From the NCBI RefSeq assembly GCF_027920545.1, contig NZ_CP115859.1:868001-932000 (forward strand): a stretch of 64,000 bases of DNA. Reading direction: 5' to 3'. The stretch comes from Chryseobacterium camelliae. Its GTDB lineage: Bacteria; Bacteroidota; Bacteroidia; Flavobacteriales; Weeksellaceae. Position numbers and translations under genes: made by a program. Every line of letters starts with the position of its first letter. The stretch's first letter is position 1. This document shows, in pieces, positions 47,540-57,372 of the stretch. The notes beneath the pieces were generated by a model. It searched no databases. It saw only the letters and a program-made list of their open reading frames with translations, and was not told the DNA's origin.

Positions 47540-48700
47540 ATGAAAAAATTAGCAATATTATCTTCCCTGTTTATCGGAGCACTAGCATTTGCTCAGGGAA
47601 TTAAATTTGAAGACAGTAATTTCGCAGCGGTTTTAGCTAAAGCTAAAAAAGAGAATAAACTTGTATTTATAGATGCCTATGCTTCTTGGTGCGGACCTTG
47701 TAAACTAATGGTAAAAAACATCTTCCCTCTTCAGACTGTCGGAGATTATTATAACAGCCATTTCGTGAACACAAAAATCGATATGGAAAAAGGGGAAGGA
47801 ATTGAACTGGCTAAGAAATACAATGTAAAAGCTTTTCCAACTTATCTTTTCGTAGACGGTAACGGAGAAGTTGTACACAGAACTTTAGGATATGTGGAAG
47901 AAAATGACTTCATTCAGTTTGCAAAAGATGCGGGAGATCCAAATAAAAGATTAACAGCATTGAAACAAAAATTCGAAAACGGAGAAAAAGATCCTGAATT
48001 TTTGAAAAACCTTGCCGGTCTTACGATTTATAATGATGCTGAATTTGCAGGAAGAGTTTTGGATCGTTATTTTGCTGGCAAATCGGCTTTAGACAAAGAT
48101 GATATACAAATGCTTCTTTCCGGGGCTCAGACGACAGACAGCCCGTTATACAAAGTATTCCAGTCAAAAAAAGCTGAGATTACAAAAGTGATTCCTGCTG
48201 AAAAATATGAGGCTATTGATAAAAACATTAAAATCAGTACACTTTTCAAAAAGTCATATAACAAGGATACTAAAACCTGGAATGATAATTATTTTCTGAC
48301 TGAGGCTCAAAAATTCTTATCGAAAGATGAAGCTGAAAAAATCCTGAAAAGAACTCAGGCAGGAAGAGCTTTGAGAGATAAAAACTTTGCAGTGTATGAA
48401 AAACTAACGATGGAACTTTACAAAGATACTTCAGCTGCCTCTTCAGAAGAGTTGAATTCTATCGCTTGGAATTTCTTTGAAAACGTAAGCAACAAATCTT
48501 CTTTAGAAAAAGCATTAGCTTGGGCTCAGGAATCTGTAAAGAAAAATGAAAATTATGCCAACACAGATACTTTAGCAAACCTTTACAATAAAGTTGGAGA
48601 TAAAAAGAATGCTAAATTGTGGGCTGAAAAATCAATTCAACTGGCAAAAAGCACAGGACAGGATTCTACAGATACTGAAAAGCTGTTAAAAACTCTTTAG
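47540..48700 (+). CDS. Exported thioredoxin-fold protein with helical C-terminus
   Basis: 386 residues. Signal peptide at 1-19, then a thioredoxin domain with active site WCGPC (Cys51, Cys54) and the cis-Pro in KAFPTYLFVDG, followed by about 230 residues of helical, TPR-like sequence (SLEKALAWAQESVKKNENYANTDTLANL split over two repeats). Periplasmic thiol-disulfide reductase or isomerase; partner unknown. Confidence 0.85.
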   Translation: MKKLAILSSLFIGALAFAQGIKFEDSNFAAVLAKAKKENKLVFIDAYASWCGPCKLMVKNIFPLQTVGDYYNSHFVNTKIDMEKGEGIELAKKYNVKAFPTYLFVDGNGEVVHRTLGYVEENDFIQFAKDAGDPNKRLTALKQKFENGEKDPEFLKNLAGLTIYNDAEFAGRVLDRYFAGKSALDKDDIQMLLSGAQTTDSPLYKVFQSKKAEITKVIPAEKYEAIDKNIKISTLFKKSYNKDTKTWNDNYFLTEAQKFLSKDEAEKILKRTQAGRALRDKNFAVYEKLTMELYKDTSAASSEELNSIAWNFFENVSNKSSLEKALAWAQESVKKNENYANTDTLANLYNKVGDKKNAKLWAEKSIQLAKSTGQDSTDTEKLLKTL

Positions 48701-48718
48701 TATCAAGAAATAATAACG

Positions 48719-48748
48719 AAAAAGCCGAAGATAATCTTCGGCTTTTTT
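48719..48748. terminator. Bidirectional terminator, thioredoxin-fold / fabH genes
   Basis: AAAAAGCCGAAGA and TCTTCGGCTTTTT pair perfectly around a tiny loop, between convergent genes. Confidence 0.9.
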
Positions 48749-48763
48749 ATTGATAGGCTGTCA

Positions 48764-49786
48764 TTAATATTCAAACAAAACGCTTCCCCAGGTAAATCCG
48801 CTGCCGAAAGCTGAAAGAAGCACCAAATCTCCTCTTTTGATCTTTCCTTCTTCTATGGCTTCACTTAAAGCAATTGGAATAGAAGCAGCCGTCGTATTCC
48901 CGTATTTCTGGATATTATTATGAATTTTTTCGTCCGGTAATCCAAATTTCTGCTGAACAAACTGGGCAATTCTCAAATTCGCCTGATGCGGAATAAACAT
49001 ATCCAGATCATCTATTGTTTTCCCTGCTTTTTCCAACGCCTCCTGCATGGTTTCAGGGAATCTTGTTACCGCATGTTTGAATACGAAATTTCCGTTCATA
49101 ATCGGATAAACTTCTTTATCAGTCACATTTTCCGGCTCTTTTCTCATTCTGTCGCTCCATCCGTATTTAGATCCGGGAAACTGAGTACATAATTCATCAG
49201 CATATTTTCCCTCTGAATGCATATTAACTGCCAAAATATCTCCTGCATTTTCACCTTCGGTTGCAGAAAGTACAATCGCTCCTGCCCCATCGCCAAAAAT
49301 AACGGAAACCCCTCTCCCTTCATCAGAAAAATCTAATCCGAAAGAATGAATTTCTGCTCCTACCACCAGGATATTTTTATAGGTATTTGATTTAATGAAA
49401 GCATTGGCAACACTCATTGCGTACACAAAACCTGAACATTGATTTCTCACATCCAATGCTCCGATAGTGCCACAACCTAACATATCCTGCAATAAAACCC
49501 CGCATCCCGGAAAATAGTAATCCGGAGAAAGTGTCGCAAAAATAATATAATCGATATCCTGAGCTGTTAAACCTGCATTTTTGATTGCTTTTTCAGATGC
49601 TTTATACCCTAAGTAAGCGGTGGTTTCCTGAGCATCATTTCTGTTTTTTCGATGTCTTCTTTCTTTAATACCTGTTCTTTCCGTGATCCATTCATCATTG
49701 GTAGTCATTAATTTTGCTAGATCATCATTGGTAACAACGTTGTCCGGAACATGAAATCCAATTCCTTTTATTGTACTTTTAATCAT
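48764..49786 (-). CDS. fabH: 3-oxoacyl-ACP synthase III (KAS III)
   Basis: 340 residues. Starts fatty-acid synthesis by condensing acyl-CoA with malonyl-ACP. Catalytic Cys117 in DVRNQCSGF, His in MFIPHQANLRI and Asn in QKYGNTTAASIP. The N-terminus ITERTGIKERRHR and FGDGAGAIVLSAT fit FabH; it may be one of several paralogues since no other fab gene is adjacent, so a specialised role (for example in flexirubin or branched-chain lipid priming) is possible. Confidence 0.9.
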   Translation of the reverse strand: MIKSTIKGIGFHVPDNVVTNDDLAKLMTTNDEWITERTGIKERRHRKNRNDAQETTAYLGYKASEKAIKNAGLTAQDIDYIIFATLSPDYYFPGCGVLLQDMLGCGTIGALDVRNQCSGFVYAMSVANAFIKSNTYKNILVVGAEIHSFGLDFSDEGRGVSVIFGDGAGAIVLSATEGENAGDILAVNMHSEGKYADELCTQFPGSKYGWSDRMRKEPENVTDKEVYPIMNGNFVFKHAVTRFPETMQEALEKAGKTIDDLDMFIPHQANLRIAQFVQQKFGLPDEKIHNNIQKYGNTTAASIPIALSEAIEEGKIKRGDLVLLSAFGSGFTWGSVLFEY

Positions 49787-49858
49787 ATAGTTTTTTAATT
49801 TTGGTAAAGATAAAATTTATTTAATACATACTATTTCAAAATATTAGTATTTTTACTT

Positions 49859-50758
49859 ATGCCAATTACCACCATATACAGAGATTCCCTATGCGAATGG
49901 GTAGATGTAGAAGCTCCTACGGAAGAAGATTTAAAATTTCTTCATGAAAGGTACGAGATCAATAATCTGCTTTTGGAAGATACTCTGGACCCCAACCATT
50001 TGCCTAAGTATGAAGAAGACGGAAACGTAAAGTTTTTTCTCCTGCGTGAAAGTACGGAACTGGAAAGGAAAAACCTCAACACCATCAGTGATATCAGTAC
50101 CAAAATCGGGATTTTCCTGATTAACAATACCATCATTACGATTCACAGAATGAAAACCAAAAGTATTGTTCAGACCAAAAAACAGCTTTCTTCCACGCAG
50201 GATCAGGTGACTTCAGAAAAAATAGCTTTAATGATTTCCTTGCTTATCATGAAAAGTTTTGATGATGAATCGGTAAGCTTAATGGAAACCATGGACAATA
50301 TTGAAAACGAAATTTTCCTTAAAAACACCAACCATACCAATCAAATCCGGAGGTTATACAAATTGAAAAGAAAATCCGGGCTCAATTCCAGAGTCCTTAC
50401 CATCTCCACCGATGCGATTGACAAATTTAAACTGCTCAATTTACAGGATTCTGAAGTAGTGGATTTAAAAGATAAACATAAGGATGTTGTGGCAGATTTC
50501 GATCATCTGAATGTTCAGATTACCAACCTTATTTCTATGTTTCTGGCTCTTTCTGATCAGAAAGCCAATCAGGTTATGAAAGTTTTAGCGATCTATTCGG
50601 TTTATTTTTTACCGATTACGTTTATTGCCGGTTTATATGGAATGAACTTCGACAATATGCCAGAACTCCGCCATAAATATGGATATTATATTACACTGGG
50701 AGTAATGGCTGCAGTTGTGATCTGCACTTTTATTTATGCCAGAAGAAAACAATGGTAG
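49859..50758 (+). CDS. corA: CorA-type divalent cation transporter
   Basis: 299 residues. Long cytoplasmic domain, then two C-terminal membrane helices with the selectivity motif GMN (GLYGMNFDNMPE). The acidic stretch LLEDTLDPNHLPKYEEDG near residue 36 is typical. Imports Mg2+ or exports other divalent ions. Confidence 0.92.
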   Translation: MPITTIYRDSLCEWVDVEAPTEEDLKFLHERYEINNLLLEDTLDPNHLPKYEEDGNVKFFLLRESTELERKNLNTISDISTKIGIFLINNTIITIHRMKTKSIVQTKKQLSSTQDQVTSEKIALMISLLIMKSFDDESVSLMETMDNIENEIFLKNTNHTNQIRRLYKLKRKSGLNSRVLTISTDAIDKFKLLNLQDSEVVDLKDKHKDVVADFDHLNVQITNLISMFLALSDQKANQVMKVLAIYSVYFLPITFIAGLYGMNFDNMPELRHKYGYYITLGVMAAVVICTFIYARRKQW

Positions 50759-50789
50759 TTTTACCGTAAAATATCGTGGAAATACTGAA

Positions 50790-50818
50790 TTGATCTATTT
50801 TAAATATCATTAGTTTTG
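50790..50818 (+). promoter_or_regulatory. Promoter of the patatin-like gene
   Basis: TTG at 50790-50792, 18-nt spacer, TAGTTTTG at 50811-50818, 49 bp before the ATG. Confidence 0.6.
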
Positions 50819-50866
50819 AATAGTAAAAACGAGTAGATGACAGTTTCATAAAAACCCAACCAAGTC

Positions 50867-52453
50867 ATGAAACCTGAAACTTTAAACAATATTCTCAAAG
50901 AAGGTATTCTTTCCAAAGACTCTAAAGCAAAACTTCAAGCTTTGCATGACAATATAGCAGCAAAAGAATTTTCGGATCTTTTGGATGCTTCTGGAAATCA
51001 GTATGTAGAATTCGTACAGGAAGGAGGTGGAGTTTGGGGAAGCGCATTGGTAGGCTATCTGTATGGTCTTGAAATTTTCGGAATCCGGTTTCTGAAAATT
51101 GCAGGAACAAGCGCAGGAGCTATTAATACAATGCTTATTGCCGCCTGTAAAACCAAAGAGGAAGCCAAAAGTGAAGTCATCAAAGACATTCTTTTCAACT
51201 GGAATTTTGCAGATTTTATGGATGGAAAACCGTATGTAAAGACCACCATTCATGCCATGCTGAATAATAAGAATTTTATTAAAATTAATGTAGTCCTGGC
51301 TGTGATTATCATGCTTATTCTTGTTATTATTCCTTTTGCCGCACCGTCAGAAACTACGTTACGGGCCAAATTATTCTTTCTCATTCCTTTAATTCCTATA
51401 CTTATTGCTCTAATTTGCTTTAAGAAATTTTATAATGACTTTAAAAAACAAAATAGCGGCTTCAACCCGGGAAATACATTTTTAGGCCAAATGAGAGAAG
51501 TTCTGAATGGGTTTGGAATAAAAACCGTGGCAGAGCTTAACAAGAAATTCATTCAGAAAGAAAATAAGCTTAACCTAAATTATCGCTACGGAAACGGACA
51601 GGAATATTATCATAAAGCTTTACAGGGCATCGAAAAAATAAAGGAAAATAACGCAGAGCATATTGATGCTACCCGGTATAAAATATTCTACGAAGGCGCC
51701 GTAAACAATGATTATTATAAAAATAACCCTTTTTATCAGTTAAGGTCAGAATACGTAATCGTTACTACCGATATTAATGCAAAAATAAAGGTGGAACTTC
51801 CTACAATGGCTAATCTCTATTGGTCTGAAGAAGAGTTGAAACACATCAGTCCAGCCGAGTTTGTAAGAGCATCGATGTCCGTTCCTTTCTTCTTTGAGCC
51901 TATGCAAAAACGTATTGATAAAGATGATGATTCTGTAAAATACGCATGGAAATTCTGGATGAATACCACACAGGAAAATATTTACCCGGTAGGAATTTTT
52001 ATTGACGGCGGAAGTATTTCCAACTTCCCTATCGATCTCTTTCATGCTGCAGATGTTTTCTACCCCAGATTGCCTTTATTTGGAGTACAGCTGACGAGTG
52101 ATTCCGATATCGCTTCCGAAAAAGGAAAAACCAGCGAGCAGATTCTGAAGTCACCGTTTTCGTATGCCGGAAATATCATCAGTACCCTGAAAGGCTTTAA
52201 CGACAAAACGTTTCTCACCAAACATACGTTCTACCATCTTTTCAGTATTCAGACCGTCAACTGCGGAACAAGCAACTGGCTGAATTTCTTCATGAAAAAA
52301 GAGGAGAAAGAAGAGCTTTTCAATCGCGGTTTCCAGGCTGCTCTGGATTTTCTTACTCAGTTTGATTGGGAAAAATACAAATACGAAAGAATGATGCTTT
52401 CCATGAAAGAGAAAAAGATTTTGAAGGAGGAAGATACGCCGACCGTGGGATAA
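50867..52453 (+). CDS. Patatin-like phospholipase with membrane segments
   Basis: 528 residues. Oxyanion motif GGGVWGSALVGYLYGLE near 51, nucleophile Ser in IAGTSAGAINT near 79, catalytic Asp in FIDGGSISNFP near 380. Two membrane helices are inserted between (VLAVIIMLILVIIPFAA and LFFLIPLIPILIALICF, residues 140-185), so it is anchored in the inner membrane. Acts as a lipid acyl hydrolase. Substrate unknown. Confidence 0.9.
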   Translation: MKPETLNNILKEGILSKDSKAKLQALHDNIAAKEFSDLLDASGNQYVEFVQEGGGVWGSALVGYLYGLEIFGIRFLKIAGTSAGAINTMLIAACKTKEEAKSEVIKDILFNWNFADFMDGKPYVKTTIHAMLNNKNFIKINVVLAVIIMLILVIIPFAAPSETTLRAKLFFLIPLIPILIALICFKKFYNDFKKQNSGFNPGNTFLGQMREVLNGFGIKTVAELNKKFIQKENKLNLNYRYGNGQEYYHKALQGIEKIKENNAEHIDATRYKIFYEGAVNNDYYKNNPFYQLRSEYVIVTTDINAKIKVELPTMANLYWSEEELKHISPAEFVRASMSVPFFFEPMQKRIDKDDDSVKYAWKFWMNTTQENIYPVGIFIDGGSISNFPIDLFHAADVFYPRLPLFGVQLTSDSDIASEKGKTSEQILKSPFSYAGNIISTLKGFNDKTFLTKHTFYHLFSIQTVNCGTSNWLNFFMKKEEKEELFNRGFQAALDFLTQFDWEKYKYERMMLSMKEKKILKEEDTPTVG

Positions 52454-52489
52454 TTAAAAAGTTATTTTAAACTCTATTTTCTGAAATTA

Positions 52490-53041
52490 TTATCCAATCT
52501 TCCACTTTGGATTTTGTTTCAAGACTTCTCTATAAACAACACAGCTTTCATGATGAGCTCCTTTCAGATAACCAATACTCATCAGAAATTCATTGACAAT
52601 CTCTCCTCCTGTAAACTTGAATGTTTTTTTAAAAAGCTTCATCCATTCCTGTAATGTTTTCGGATGGTGATGTTCTAACCATTTTTCAAATGAACCGAAT
52701 TCTTTTTGCAGTTCCAGAATAGTTTTAGCGTTTTCTATGGCAGCATTTACTTTCAGTTTATTCCTGATAATTCCGGGATCGTTCAACAGTCTTTCCCGAT
52801 CTGCTTCTGTATAATTTGCCACTCTTTCAATTTCAAAATTGCTGTAAGCTTTTCTGAAGCCTTCTTCCTTTTTCAAAATCGTTTCCCAGCTCAATCCGGC
52901 CTGATTAATTTCCATAATCAGTCTTCCAAATAATTCATTATCATCATGAATAGGGAAACCATAATGGTTATCATGGTAATTTTTATGAAGATCTCTCCTG
53001 CTTTCCGGCTGCATTCCGTCGATCGCTAAACAATAACTCAT
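52490..53041 (-). CDS. tag: DNA-3-methyladenine glycosylase I
   Basis: 183 residues. The core YHDNHYGFPIHDDNELF, IMEINQAGLSWETILKK and DPGIIRNKLKVNAAIENAK match Tag. Zinc ligands are plausible as Cys4 and His18-region at the N-terminus and His/Cys in AHHESCVVY near the C-terminus. The usual tryptophan-containing N-terminus is changed (CLAIDGMQPESRRD), a variant seen in some Bacteroidota. Removes alkylated adenine from DNA. Confidence 0.9.
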   Translation of the reverse strand: MSYCLAIDGMQPESRRDLHKNYHDNHYGFPIHDDNELFGRLIMEINQAGLSWETILKKEEGFRKAYSNFEIERVANYTEADRERLLNDPGIIRNKLKVNAAIENAKTILELQKEFGSFEKWLEHHHPKTLQEWMKLFKKTFKFTGGEIVNEFLMSIGYLKGAHHESCVVYREVLKQNPKWKIG

Positions 53042-53158
53042 TTCAGTTTGATTACATTTTACTATGTAAAGATAATCGTAAGTAGTGACAACTGTTTGTC
53101 AGGAGCACATTTCAGCTTAAATTTATTTCAAAACCGATAGTAGGTTAAAATAAAACAT

Positions 53159-53166
53159 TAGTTTTG
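53159..53166 (+). promoter_or_regulatory. -7 box almost touching the start codon
   Basis: TAGTTTTG ends only 5 bp before the ATG at 53172, so a transcript would begin at about the start codon (possibly leaderless). I did not find a convincing -33 TTG, so this may be chance. Confidence 0.35.
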
Positions 53167-53171
53167 TAAGA

Positions 53172-53549
53172 ATGTCTTTCCTTAAAGTACATATCCGTTT
53201 TTATAAAGCAACTATTATCCTGTTGCTTTTAACGTTTTCATTGTCGCCATGCAGTGTAAAAAGAGATGTGCTCAATATTTTTGATATTCAGTATATCGAG
53301 ACCTTGAATAATGTAAAAACAACGGTTACCTCAACCTCCAACTGTGACGCTTCTTTTCAAAACTCCTCTACCGCTTCAGTTTTCAAAGCAGATCTAAAAG
53401 CAAAAAAAATAGATGTTTCTTTTAGTCTGAATCTGTATTTAAAAAAAACGAGAGAAGAAAAGATCCCTTCAAACTATTCGAAAACCACGACCGGAAACAG
53501 TCCACCGAAATACATTTTGTTTAAACGGTTGAAATTAGACCTGATTTAA
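53172..53549 (+). CDS. Hypothetical exported protein before the DoxX/TQO gene
   Basis: 125 residues, not recognised. An N-terminal membrane or signal segment (ATIILLLLTFSLSPCSV) is followed by a soluble region with a second Cys (SNCDASF). It is 50 bp upstream of the DoxX/TQO gene on the same strand, so probably co-transcribed and perhaps related in function. Could be a small periplasmic partner. Confidence 0.65.
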   Translation: MSFLKVHIRFYKATIILLLLTFSLSPCSVKRDVLNIFDIQYIETLNNVKTTVTSTSNCDASFQNSSTASVFKADLKAKKIDVSFSLNLYLKKTREEKIPSNYSKTTTGNSPPKYILFKRLKLDLI

Positions 53550-53599
53550 GAGTATTCTCAAATCATTTAATCAAAAATTATTTAAACAAATATACTTTA

Positions 53600-54628
53600 A
53601 TGAACAATACTACAAGAAATCAGTCGTATGATGCGGCCGGTTTATTTACCTTATCGCTTCGCCTTGTTATTGGCTGGACCTACTTTTCAGCTTTTTGGCG
53701 CAGACTTATCCTTGAAAACAAATTAATTCCTGACGAAGCAGGATACATTGGGGAAAAATTCAACCATTTTCTTCCTAATGCTTTAGGTATTAAACCTCTT
53801 ATCGAATATCTGGTCACCCATCCTGATGCACTTCAAAACTCAATGGTCGCTTTTACACTCATTGAAGCAGTAGTCGGTTCATTCCTGATGCTAGGATTAT
53901 TCACCCGACTTATGAGTATTGGTGTTTTTGCTCTTGCTATGGGAATTTTACTGGGCTCCGGCTGGATCGGAACAACCTGTCTCGACGAATGGCAAATAGG
54001 AATTTTGGGAATTTCAGGCGGATTTACCCTTTTCCTTACGGGAAGCAGCTCTTATTCTGTCGATCAGTATTTCCTGAAAAGCAACTTCCGTTTTACTCAT
54101 ACCAAATGGTTTCGATGGTTCAATTCGGGAGTTCTTCCGTTTATAAATCCTAAACCTTTTGTTTTAATCGGTTCTGTCATTATTTTTGGATTGACTCTTT
54201 TTACCAATCAGTATTTTCATGGCGGAGTTTGGGGAACGCTGCACAACAAATCTGTAAAGCCGAAGCTGGAAATCAGCAACGTTTCATTGCAAAAATCTGA
54301 TCTGCAGTTTCAAGTGTACCGGACAGAAGGCGTTGACGTCTACGGATCGTTTCTCATTGGAGTTCATATTTTAGATCAGCATGGAACTGTTTTAAAAGAA
54401 CTTAATTTCAAGGAACTTTCGGAATTTCAAAAAGAGAATATCAAAAATCATTATGTTGCCAAAGTAAAACCCGGAAAACATAGTTTGATTATTCCTTTAG
54501 GATCAAAAGCAGATATAACGATTAATATCAATGACCTTCTTAGCCGTAAAGAAGAAATGCATTCTTTAAAGCTGATTGACATCAGCGGTATTGAATGGAA
54601 AGCTAAGATTAATTCAAATCCATTATAA
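53600..54628 (+). CDS. DoxX/DoxD-DoxA type quinone oxidoreductase (TQO) protein
   Basis: 342 residues. The N-terminal half is a DoxD-like membrane domain (RLVIGWTYFSAFWRRLIL, IEAVVGSFLMLGLFTRLMSIG, LAMGILLGSGWIGTTCLDEWQ). After a further helix (FVLIGSVIIFGLTLFTN) the C-terminal 130 residues form a DoxA-like beta domain (LEISNVSLQKSDLQFQVYRTEG). In archaea these two parts form thiosulfate:quinone oxidoreductase as separate subunits; here they are fused. Whether it uses thiosulfate is unknown. Confidence 0.82.
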   Translation: MNNTTRNQSYDAAGLFTLSLRLVIGWTYFSAFWRRLILENKLIPDEAGYIGEKFNHFLPNALGIKPLIEYLVTHPDALQNSMVAFTLIEAVVGSFLMLGLFTRLMSIGVFALAMGILLGSGWIGTTCLDEWQIGILGISGGFTLFLTGSSSYSVDQYFLKSNFRFTHTKWFRWFNSGVLPFINPKPFVLIGSVIIFGLTLFTNQYFHGGVWGTLHNKSVKPKLEISNVSLQKSDLQFQVYRTEGVDVYGSFLIGVHILDQHGTVLKELNFKELSEFQKENIKNHYVAKVKPGKHSLIIPLGSKADITININDLLSRKEEMHSLKLIDISGIEWKAKINSNPL

Positions 54629-54638
54629 AGATCAAAAT

Positions 54639-54676
54639 AAACCAAAGCAGAACTGTTCCTGCTTTGGTTTTTTATT
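54639..54676 (+). terminator. Terminator after the DoxX/TQO gene
   Basis: AACCAAAGCAG and CTGCTTTGGTT arms around an 8-nt loop, then a run of T. Confidence 0.85.
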
Positions 54677-54703
54677 TTAGTTAAAGAGCAAACGGCAATA
54701 TAT

Positions 54704-55603
54704 CTAAACCACCGATTCTTTTTTCAATCTGAAGATTTCTTTGGCGTTAAAAACAATAACCGCCAGGAATATAATTGAATAGGCTACAATCTGTAATCCT
54801 CCGAGTGCTTCATGGTAAACCGCTCCCGCCAGAATAAAAGCAATAATAGGGTTGATATTGAGGATCATTCCTACTTTTGAGGATGCAATTCCGGACATCG
54901 CATATAAGTTTAAAAGCAATGGTACAATTGTGTACATAATCGCAATGATTCCGACATACATATAAAATTTGAGCTCAGTAGGAATCGGTCCTGAATGCGA
55001 TGGAAAAAATGGCAATAAAATCAGAGCTGCCAGAATCATATGAAAATTCAGAATCAAAAATTTATCAAATTTCGAATTGGCACTCTGGGTAATTAAATAG
55101 CACGCATAGGTAGAGCCAATAATACTGCTGTACAACATGTCCAAAAGATTGGAATAGGATAACAAAACACATCCTACTCCACTCAGAAAAACGGATAACC
55201 ATTGCAACCTGGTAAGCTTTTCACGTAAAATAAAAAATGCAAGAATTGTCGTAATAATCGGACAAACGAGATAAGCAACCGAAGTAGCTCTTACGCTCAC
55301 ATGATTCATTACATAAATAAAGGAAAACCAGTTTCCGGTGAGGAGAATACTGCTCAGAATATTTAAGCCTAGTATTTTCTGCTTATTCTTCTTATCAAGA
55401 CTTTTAAAATATTGTAAATTATTCTTCAGTTTTGATCTTCTGAAAAGCACCGTCACCAAAGACATTATTACTGCACAACTAAAAACCCTGTAAAACAAAA
55501 TATCCAACGAAGGATAAGCATGCAACGGTCTTAGAACCAAACTAAATGTTCCCCATATAGCAAAAGCAAAAATGGCAGCTAAATAATATTTCAGATTCTT
55601 CAA
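54704..55603 (-). CDS. EamA-family (DMT) transporter
   Basis: 299 residues with ten predicted membrane helices in two halves, beginning YLAAIFAFAIWGTFSLVLRPL and with FIYVMNHVSVRATSVAYLVCPIITTILAF in the first half. Closest in feel to RarD-like permeases. Probable metabolite exporter; substrate unknown. Confidence 0.85.
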   Translation of the reverse strand: MKNLKYYLAAIFAFAIWGTFSLVLRPLHAYPSLDILFYRVFSCAVIMSLVTVLFRRSKLKNNLQYFKSLDKKNKQKILGLNILSSILLTGNWFSFIYVMNHVSVRATSVAYLVCPIITTILAFFILREKLTRLQWLSVFLSGVGCVLLSYSNLLDMLYSSIIGSTYACYLITQSANSKFDKFLILNFHMILAALILLPFFPSHSGPIPTELKFYMYVGIIAIMYTIVPLLLNLYAMSGIASSKVGMILNINPIIAFILAGAVYHEALGGLQIVAYSIIFLAVIVFNAKEIFRLKKESVV

Positions 55604-55700
55604 ATGAAATTCGATTTTTTATTGATTTTAAAGTAAAGCAAAGATAGTCGATTATTAAGCATTTTACTTCTTTCTGATGCTTTATAGTGTGAGAATCTGA

Positions 55701-55732
55701 ACAAAAAAACCTCCGGAGTTTCCGGAGATTTC
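55701..55732 (-). terminator. Terminator of the efflux operon
   Basis: CTCCGG-agttt-CCGGAG hairpin with a T-run on the minus strand, 21 bp beyond the MFS stop. Confidence 0.8.
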
Positions 55733-55752
55733 TGTATTAATCTAAATACAAT

Positions 55753-57354
55753 TTAGTGTACACCACTCAAATCTATTTTTTCTTTGCTTTTTCTTTCTTT
55801 AATGAAAAGAATAAACGGGATACAGATTAAGAATATCACTCCTAAATAAAGGAAAACATCCATATAAGATAATACCGTTGCCTGTTTCGTTACGGATAGA
55901 TCAAGCATTTTGTAAGCCGCATTCATGGCTGCATCGGGTGTCATTCCTTTGGCTACAAAGCTTGCTTTTAAACCATTCAATCTTTGCTGGACATCAAAAT
56001 CTGTTGAGTCTAAGTGAGTAATAAGATTTACCCTGTATTTCTGACTGGCATTGGCAATAAATGTAGTAATGGCTGCAATCCCGAAAGAACCTCCCAACTG
56101 TCTCATCATTCCTGTGAAGGCTGCTCCCTGACCGATTTCCTGGCCTTTCAATGTACTTAATGACAATGAAGTGATCGGGATAAATAATAATCCGAGACCG
56201 GCTCCTCTTACAATCAGCATCCAGAAGAATGCATCCTTGCTTGTATCGGGTGTAAGGATTTTATATCCCCAGAAACTATAGATAAAGAAAATAAATAGTC
56301 CTAAAGAAACAAGAATCTGTTGTTTAGCTCCTTTTGACAGTAATCTACCGATAATCGGCATCATGAAAGCCGTTGTCAATGCCGCCGGAATCATCAATGC
56401 TCCCGATTGCAGTGCCGTCCATCCCAAAATACTCTGCGTGTATAAAGGAACGATAAAGGTAGAACCGTACAAACCAAATCCCAGTACAAACGACATTACG
56501 GTTCCGATCCTCAAATTACTGTTTTTCAAAACTCTTAATTCCACAATCGGATATTTGAAGGTAAGTTCTCTCCAGAGAAATAAGATAAATCCTAATACTG
56601 CCGATATGGTAAATGTTACAATCATTCCGCTTGCAAACCAGTCTTCTTCATGACCTCTTTCCAAAATGAACTGTAATGAACCCACGGTAACCGCCAATAA
56701 AGCAATTCCCAGCCAGTCTACATCCGAAGCTTTACGTTTTTCAGCATATTTCGGACTTCTCACAAACTGAAGGGTCATTAAAGTCGCAGCAATCCCGATA
56801 GGAATATTGATATAGAAAATATACGGCCAGCTGAAGTTATCAACAATATATCCTCCCAAAGGCGGACCTAAAGTAGGACCAATAATTACTCCCAATCCAT
56901 AAATTGCCTGAGCCATGCTTCTTTTTTCAAGCGGATAAGATTCTGTAATGATGGTTTGAGAAGTCACCAGGAGAGCTCCCCCTCCGATTCCCTGCATTAA
57001 TCTGAAAAATACCAGTTCCCAAATATTCGTCGCGTTTCCGCATAAGAATGAAAATATGGTAAATATAATAATGGAAGCAGCGAAATAATTTCTTCTCCCG
57101 AACTGCTGTGAAAGCCAGCTCGTCATCGGCACAATAATTACGTTACCGATAGCATAGGCTGTAATTACCCAGCCTACTTCAGAAAGTGTGGCTCCAAGAT
57201 TGCCCTTCATCTCATTCAAGGCAACATTTACAATCGTGGAGTCCACTATTTCAAGCAGTGCACAAAGAATGGCCGTAATCGTAATGATTACTCTTCGGGC
57301 TCCGTATTCTACTAATGAATCTTGCATAGTTTTTATATAAAAGTGAATTGCCAA
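55753..57354 (-). CDS. DHA2-family MFS drug exporter (EmrB-like)
   Basis: 533 residues with 14 membrane helices. Motif A-like and family motifs: LEIVDSTIVNVALNEM (motif D1), GWVITAYAIGNVIIVPM, QGIGGGALLVTSQTIITESYP and YGLGVIIGPTLGPPLGGYIV (motif C, antiporter). Proton-driven inner-membrane pump of a tripartite system with the HlyD and TolC proteins encoded upstream. I keep the annotated start; an ATG at MQDSLVEYGARR (57327) is also possible. Confidence 0.92.
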   Translation of the reverse strand: MAIHFYIKTMQDSLVEYGARRVIITITAILCALLEIVDSTIVNVALNEMKGNLGATLSEVGWVITAYAIGNVIIVPMTSWLSQQFGRRNYFAASIIIFTIFSFLCGNATNIWELVFFRLMQGIGGGALLVTSQTIITESYPLEKRSMAQAIYGLGVIIGPTLGPPLGGYIVDNFSWPYIFYINIPIGIAATLMTLQFVRSPKYAEKRKASDVDWLGIALLAVTVGSLQFILERGHEEDWFASGMIVTFTISAVLGFILFLWRELTFKYPIVELRVLKNSNLRIGTVMSFVLGFGLYGSTFIVPLYTQSILGWTALQSGALMIPAALTTAFMMPIIGRLLSKGAKQQILVSLGLFIFFIYSFWGYKILTPDTSKDAFFWMLIVRGAGLGLLFIPITSLSLSTLKGQEIGQGAAFTGMMRQLGGSFGIAAITTFIANASQKYRVNLITHLDSTDFDVQQRLNGLKASFVAKGMTPDAAMNAAYKMLDLSVTKQATVLSYMDVFLYLGVIFLICIPFILFIKERKSKEKIDLSGVH

Positions 57355-57372
57355 TAATCAATCAACCCCGTT

